DNA of 8,511 nucleotides from Halobacteriales archaeon (lineage in GTDB: Archaea > Thermoplasmatota > SW-10-69-26 > JACQPN01 > JAIVGT01), in NCBI GenBank assembly GCA_020201485.1, contig JAIVGT010000031.1, forward strand, positions 1 through 8,511, given 5' to 3'. Below the pieces are notes generated by a model. The model was not told where the DNA came from, did no database searches, and saw only the letters and a program-made list of their open reading frames with translations. This document shows positions 6,336 through 8,511 of this stretch, piece by piece; within the stretch, counting starts at the first letter, position 1, and every line of letters begins with the position of its first letter. The translations under genes were made by a program, and so were the position numbers.

Positions 6336-6593
6336 TCAGCCGCCCTCTTCCTCGGTGCCGGCGCGCGTGCGCGCGCCGCGGAGCTGCTCGCGCCGCGCCT
6401 CGCCGCCCTTGCGTCCGATTTCGGCGTAGAACTCCGGTCCGCGCTTGCGCGCCACGGTCTCGCCGCCCTTGCGGCCGAGCTCCGCGTAGCCTTCCGGGCC
6501 GAGCTGCTGCTTGCGTGCCTGGCCGCCCAGTCGCCCGAGCTCCTGGTAGCTCGTGGGGCTCTTCTTCTTCGTGGTGTCGGTGTCCTCGTCCAT
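6336..6593 (-). CDS. KGG-repeat small stress-type protein
   Basis: This 85-residue, highly charged and glycine-rich protein carries three 20-residue repeats, with tyrosines at 16, 36 and 56. Each contains the core G-R-(L/K)-G-G: ELGRLGGQ, ELGRKGGE and EIGRKGGE. This is the KGG motif of stress-induced, largely disordered hydrophilic proteins such as bacterial GsiB-like and fungal con-10-like proteins. They accumulate in stress or stationary phase; the molecular role is unclear, with a protective one assumed. There is no signal peptide or membrane segment, so it is cytoplasmic. The ATG at 6593 is chosen because GAGGGG (6602-6607, minus) lies 8 nt upstream and the repeats start soon after an acidic/Lys leader; the frame stays open upstream without family likeness. 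It diverges from priS and precedes the PhoU gene by 325 bp, so it is probably a separate unit. Transfer from bacteria is possible. Confidence 0.88.
   Translation of the reverse strand: MDEDTDTTKKKSPTSYQELGRLGGQARKQQLGPEGYAELGRKGGETVARKRGPEFYAEIGRKGGEARREQLRGARTRAGTEEEGG
6369..6548 (-). repeat. Three tandem 60-bp units encoding KGG motifs
   Basis: In-frame repeats of 20 codons inside the KGG gene. Units 1 and 2 share YxELGR and end in a GPE(G/F) linker; units 2 and 3 share GRKGGE. The DNA is similar but diverged, so the repetition is old and under protein-level constraint rather than a recent slippage. Confidence 0.75.
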
Positions 6594-6840
6594 GACGGAT
6601 TCCCCTCGTCGGCCGCGCCCGCGCTGGGCGCCGACGCGGCCGCTCCTGGGGAGCGCCTTCTCGCCGGCGCCCTTGACTCTTTGCCGAGCGTTGTTGGTCC
6701 TCCGGTCGAACGTCTGGCTCGACCGCTGGCACCACGCCGAGAGAAGAGATTTGAACAAGCCGTGCCCTTGCCCGCGCGTGGCCGTGCCCTCGCCGCCGGC
6801 CTCGCAGCCGCCCGCCAAGCCGGCCGGGCCTCCGCCCGAG
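6594..6840. promoter_or_regulatory. Divergent intergenic region between KGG gene and priS
   Basis: About 247 bp separates the two divergent starts and must contain both promoters. The only clearly AT-richer patch is AAGAGATTTGAACA around 6744-6757. Read on the plus strand, GATTTGAA (6748-6755) could be a weak TATA box placing a transcript start near 6778, where an in-frame GTG of priS lies. On the minus strand the same patch is too far from the KGG start for a core promoter with a short leader. No stronger motif is seen. Confidence 0.25.
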
Positions 6841-7884
6841 GTGCAGGCGCGCATCGACCGCACCGTGGCCTGGGCGAACGAGCGGTTCAGCGCGTACTAC
6901 GACGCGCACCCGCCGCCCATGCCGAGCCGTCATGGCCGCCGCGAGTTCGGCTTCATGTGGTTGGCCAAGACCTTCATGGTGCGCCACCTCGCCTTCGCCT
7001 CGCGGGAGGAGCTGCACCGCTACCTCGTCCGCCAAGCCCCGGCCCACGCCTACTACTCGACGGCGTACTACGACGACCCGTGCGCCGAGCGCATGCAGGA
7101 CAAGGCGTGGCGGGGCGCGGACCTCATCTTCGACCTCGACGCGGACCACCTGGACGGGAGCGCGGAGCGCAGCTTCGAGGACAACCTGCGCGTCATCCGG
7201 GGGGAGACGGTGCGCCTCGTGCACGACTTCCTCCTCAACGACTTCGGCTTCGCCCCGGAGCAGCTGCGCATCGTGTTCAGCGGCGGCAGGGGGTACCACG
7301 TGCACGTCACCGCGCCTGAGGTGCTGCAGCTGGGCAGCGCGGAGCGGCGGGAGATCGTGGACTACCTGAGCGGGCAAGGCCTGGAGTTCGAGCGCGTGCT
7401 CGGCGCGCGAATCGTGCACAAGCGGCTGGGCAAGCGCACCGTGAACGAGAAGCGCACCGACGCGCGCGCCGACGGCCCCGGCTGGCAGGGCCGCATCGTG
7501 CGCGGCGAACTGAAGGTGCTGGAGGAGCTGCGCGGGCAGCAGCGCAGCGAGGCGCGCCTCCGGCTGAAGAGCTGGGGCCTGAGCGACGAGAAGTGCCGCG
7601 AGCTGCTCGACATGCTGCACGCCGAGGAGCGCGACGCGGAGGGCCTGACCTTCCTCGAGCGCTTCCGCGCGACCGGGCAAGCCCCGACGGGCAGCGCCAT
7701 GGACAAGGTGCTGCGCGCGAAAGCCCTGCAGGACATGGCGCTCGCGAGCATGACGGGCGAGACGGACGAGCCGGTGACGAGCGACGTGAAGCGCCTCATC
7801 CGCCTGCCGGGCAGCGTGCACGGCAAGACCGGGCTGCGCGTCGTGCCCGTGCCCCTCATGAAAGGGCCACCGAGCCATTTGTAG
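6841..7884 (+). CDS. priS: DNA primase small catalytic subunit, C-terminally truncated
   Basis: This is the catalytic subunit of the archaeal/eukaryotic-type primase, which with PriL makes primers for replication. Numbering from the GTG at 6841: N-terminal SAYYDAH (18-23), REFGF (34-38) and MVRHLAF (46-52). The metal-binding pair is D98/D100 in DLIFDLDADH, and the nucleotide-binding motif is SGGRGYH (147-153). The third catalytic Asp, D315, is in VTSDVKRLIRLPG, followed by HGKTGLR (327-333). All catalytic residues are therefore present. After VVPVPL (about residue 339) the similarity ends and the frame stops 8 residues later, where homologs usually continue for roughly 70-100 residues (a remembered figure). 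Base composition changes at the same point. The start is uncertain: GTG 6841 gives a family-like N-terminus; GTG 6778, TTG 6751 and ATG 6592 would add a proline-rich extension. No strong Shine-Dalgarno site helps. A normal genome would need an intact copy. Confidence 0.9.
   Translation: MQARIDRTVAWANERFSAYYDAHPPPMPSRHGRREFGFMWLAKTFMVRHLAFASREELHRYLVRQAPAHAYYSTAYYDDPCAERMQDKAWRGADLIFDLDADHLDGSAERSFEDNLRVIRGETVRLVHDFLLNDFGFAPEQLRIVFSGGRGYHVHVTAPEVLQLGSAERREIVDYLSGQGLEFERVLGARIVHKRLGKRTVNEKRTDARADGPGWQGRIVRGELKVLEELRGQQRSEARLRLKSWGLSDEKCRELLDMLHAEERDAEGLTFLERFRATGQAPTGSAMDKVLRAKALQDMALASMTGETDEPVTSDVKRLIRLPGSVHGKTGLRVVPVPLMKGPPSHL
7855..7880. other. Breakpoint joining truncated priS to a truncated protease gene
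   Basis: PriS similarity stops at about 7857. From there rightwards GC falls from about 75% (60 bases counted at 7501) to about 52-53% (60 bases counted at 8101 and at 8341). The minus-strand protease enters from the right and loses its reading frame or similarity in the same place. I see no inverted repeat, target duplication or integrase gene at the join. The two genes meet tail to tail with no spacer. Confidence 0.6.
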
Positions 7885-8511
7885 CCTTCGTAGACCGCAC
7901 GGAGGTTCAGAGTCGAAATGCATCGTTTCGCTGCGACAAACCATTGTTGTAACTTGCGTACATGAGGTCGCCAGCAGTGCGCCGTCACCTTGCACGTGGC
8001 CCACGCCAAAAGCGTGGCCGAATTCATGCGTTGCCACATTGTACTGGTCTTCGACCGAGCCGCTGATCAGGCTCAGGGAAAGCACGGGGCCTTGATACGA
8101 CCCATCTCCTGCGGGAATGTTGAAAGAGCGAATATACCAGATTGCCACCCATGTTCCGGGTGTGACCCCAAGAACCGCATTCTCATGTACGAACGGTGGG
8201 GAGGCACCAACTTCGCCCACAATGATGTCGGGCAGGGGATGACTCGTGTCGGGGGGAGCCAGGCACACGGTTCCAACGCCTGGGATGGTCAGCGACTGAA
8301 GCTGCCCTTGACCCGGGTCGGATACGCACACTATTCCTCCGATGTCAACCGTGTAAGTTGCAAAGGCGATGGCATGAAGCTGCGGGTAATTGAACGCGTC
8401 AACGTACTTATCGATCGCTGCCTTCCAGGCTCCAATTCCGCGAAGCACCCCTGCCCTCGCAGTTGTCACTTCAACCGCGACGCTAATCTTCCCGTCCGCA
8501 TGATTCCAAGC
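7861..8511 (-). CDS. Matrixin-like zinc metalloprotease, partial at both ends
   Basis: The minus-strand frame is open at the window's right edge, so the start is missing. The visible part (about 217 residues) begins with a matrixin-like stretch (KISVAVEV, then a helix VLRGIGAWKAAIDKY) and reaches the zinc site HEFGHAFGVGH, which supplies three His ligands and the catalytic Glu. The following TTMVC or ETMHF could be the Met-turn of metzincins. Such enzymes are usually secreted, but a signal peptide would lie outside the window. The C-terminus is missing: in frame the sequence loses likeness after MHF and runs into antisense priS. Shifting by one base at about 7914 gives TLNLRAVYEGYKWLGG, which resembles the closing helix of matrixins (GIQAIYG-like). 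A frameshift is therefore suspected just before the break. GC of about 53% marks this segment as foreign to the rest of the window. Confidence 0.72.

Noticed and set aside
6369..6548. CRISPR-like or satellite repeat
   Set aside because: The 60-bp periodicity is in-frame, diverged at DNA level, and fully explained by the KGG protein repeats.
5926..7860. Continuation of the protease frame for almost 2 kb through priS and the KGG gene
   Set aside because: The open frame persists only because stop codons are rare in GC-rich antisense DNA. Protease character ends near 7914 and PriS is clearly coded on the other strand.

Overview
The window looks archaeal, most likely euryarchaeal. It carries the small catalytic subunit of the archaeal/eukaryotic-type primase (PriS), a PhoU-family protein with an N-terminal SpoVT/AbrB domain (an arrangement typical of archaea), and a DUF47-PiT phosphate pair. 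Most of the window is very GC-rich (about 70-75% in lines I counted), and the proteins are not strongly acidic, so a haloarchaeon is less likely. A GC-rich member of Thermoplasmatota is my best guess, but this is inference only.

Layout, left to right. All genes except priS are on the minus strand. Positions 1-42 hold the first 14 codons of a secreted protein. Its start, signal peptide and 5' leader match those of the large neighbouring gene at 266-2791 (841 aa, secreted, 18 cysteines, no recognised family), so the two are tandem paralogs. A GC-rich hairpin terminator at about 212-255 closes the large gene. Next comes a phosphate cluster, read right to left: an AbrB-PhoU regulator (5001-6010, broken by one apparent 1-nt deletion near 5293), a DUF47 accessory protein (4193-4858) and a PiT phosphate permease (2975-4186). 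DUF47 and PiT are 6 nt apart and probably translationally coupled. Farther right is a small protein with three KGG stress-type repeats (6336-6593, minus), and divergent from it is priS (6841-7884, plus).

The right end is abnormal. The PriS reading frame keeps all three catalytic aspartates but stops abruptly, lacking the usual C-terminal part. At the same place the base composition drops to about 52-53% GC, and a minus-strand matrixin-like zinc protease (HEFGHAFGVGH) begins, itself without a proper C-terminus. Two unrelated genes of different composition are thus broken tail to tail at about 7855-7880. This is either a recent recombination or insertion breakpoint, or a chimeric assembly join. 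The apparent single-base frameshifts in the PhoU gene and possibly in the protease make sequence or assembly error a serious alternative.

How the genes fit together: DUF47 and PiT probably form a phosphate uptake unit, and the AbrB-PhoU protein is a plausible regulator of it. The palindrome CTCCGGAG occurs upstream of both units. The secreted paralogs, the KGG protein and the primase have no visible functional link to phosphate. I found no CRISPR array, tRNA, rRNA or insertion sequence.
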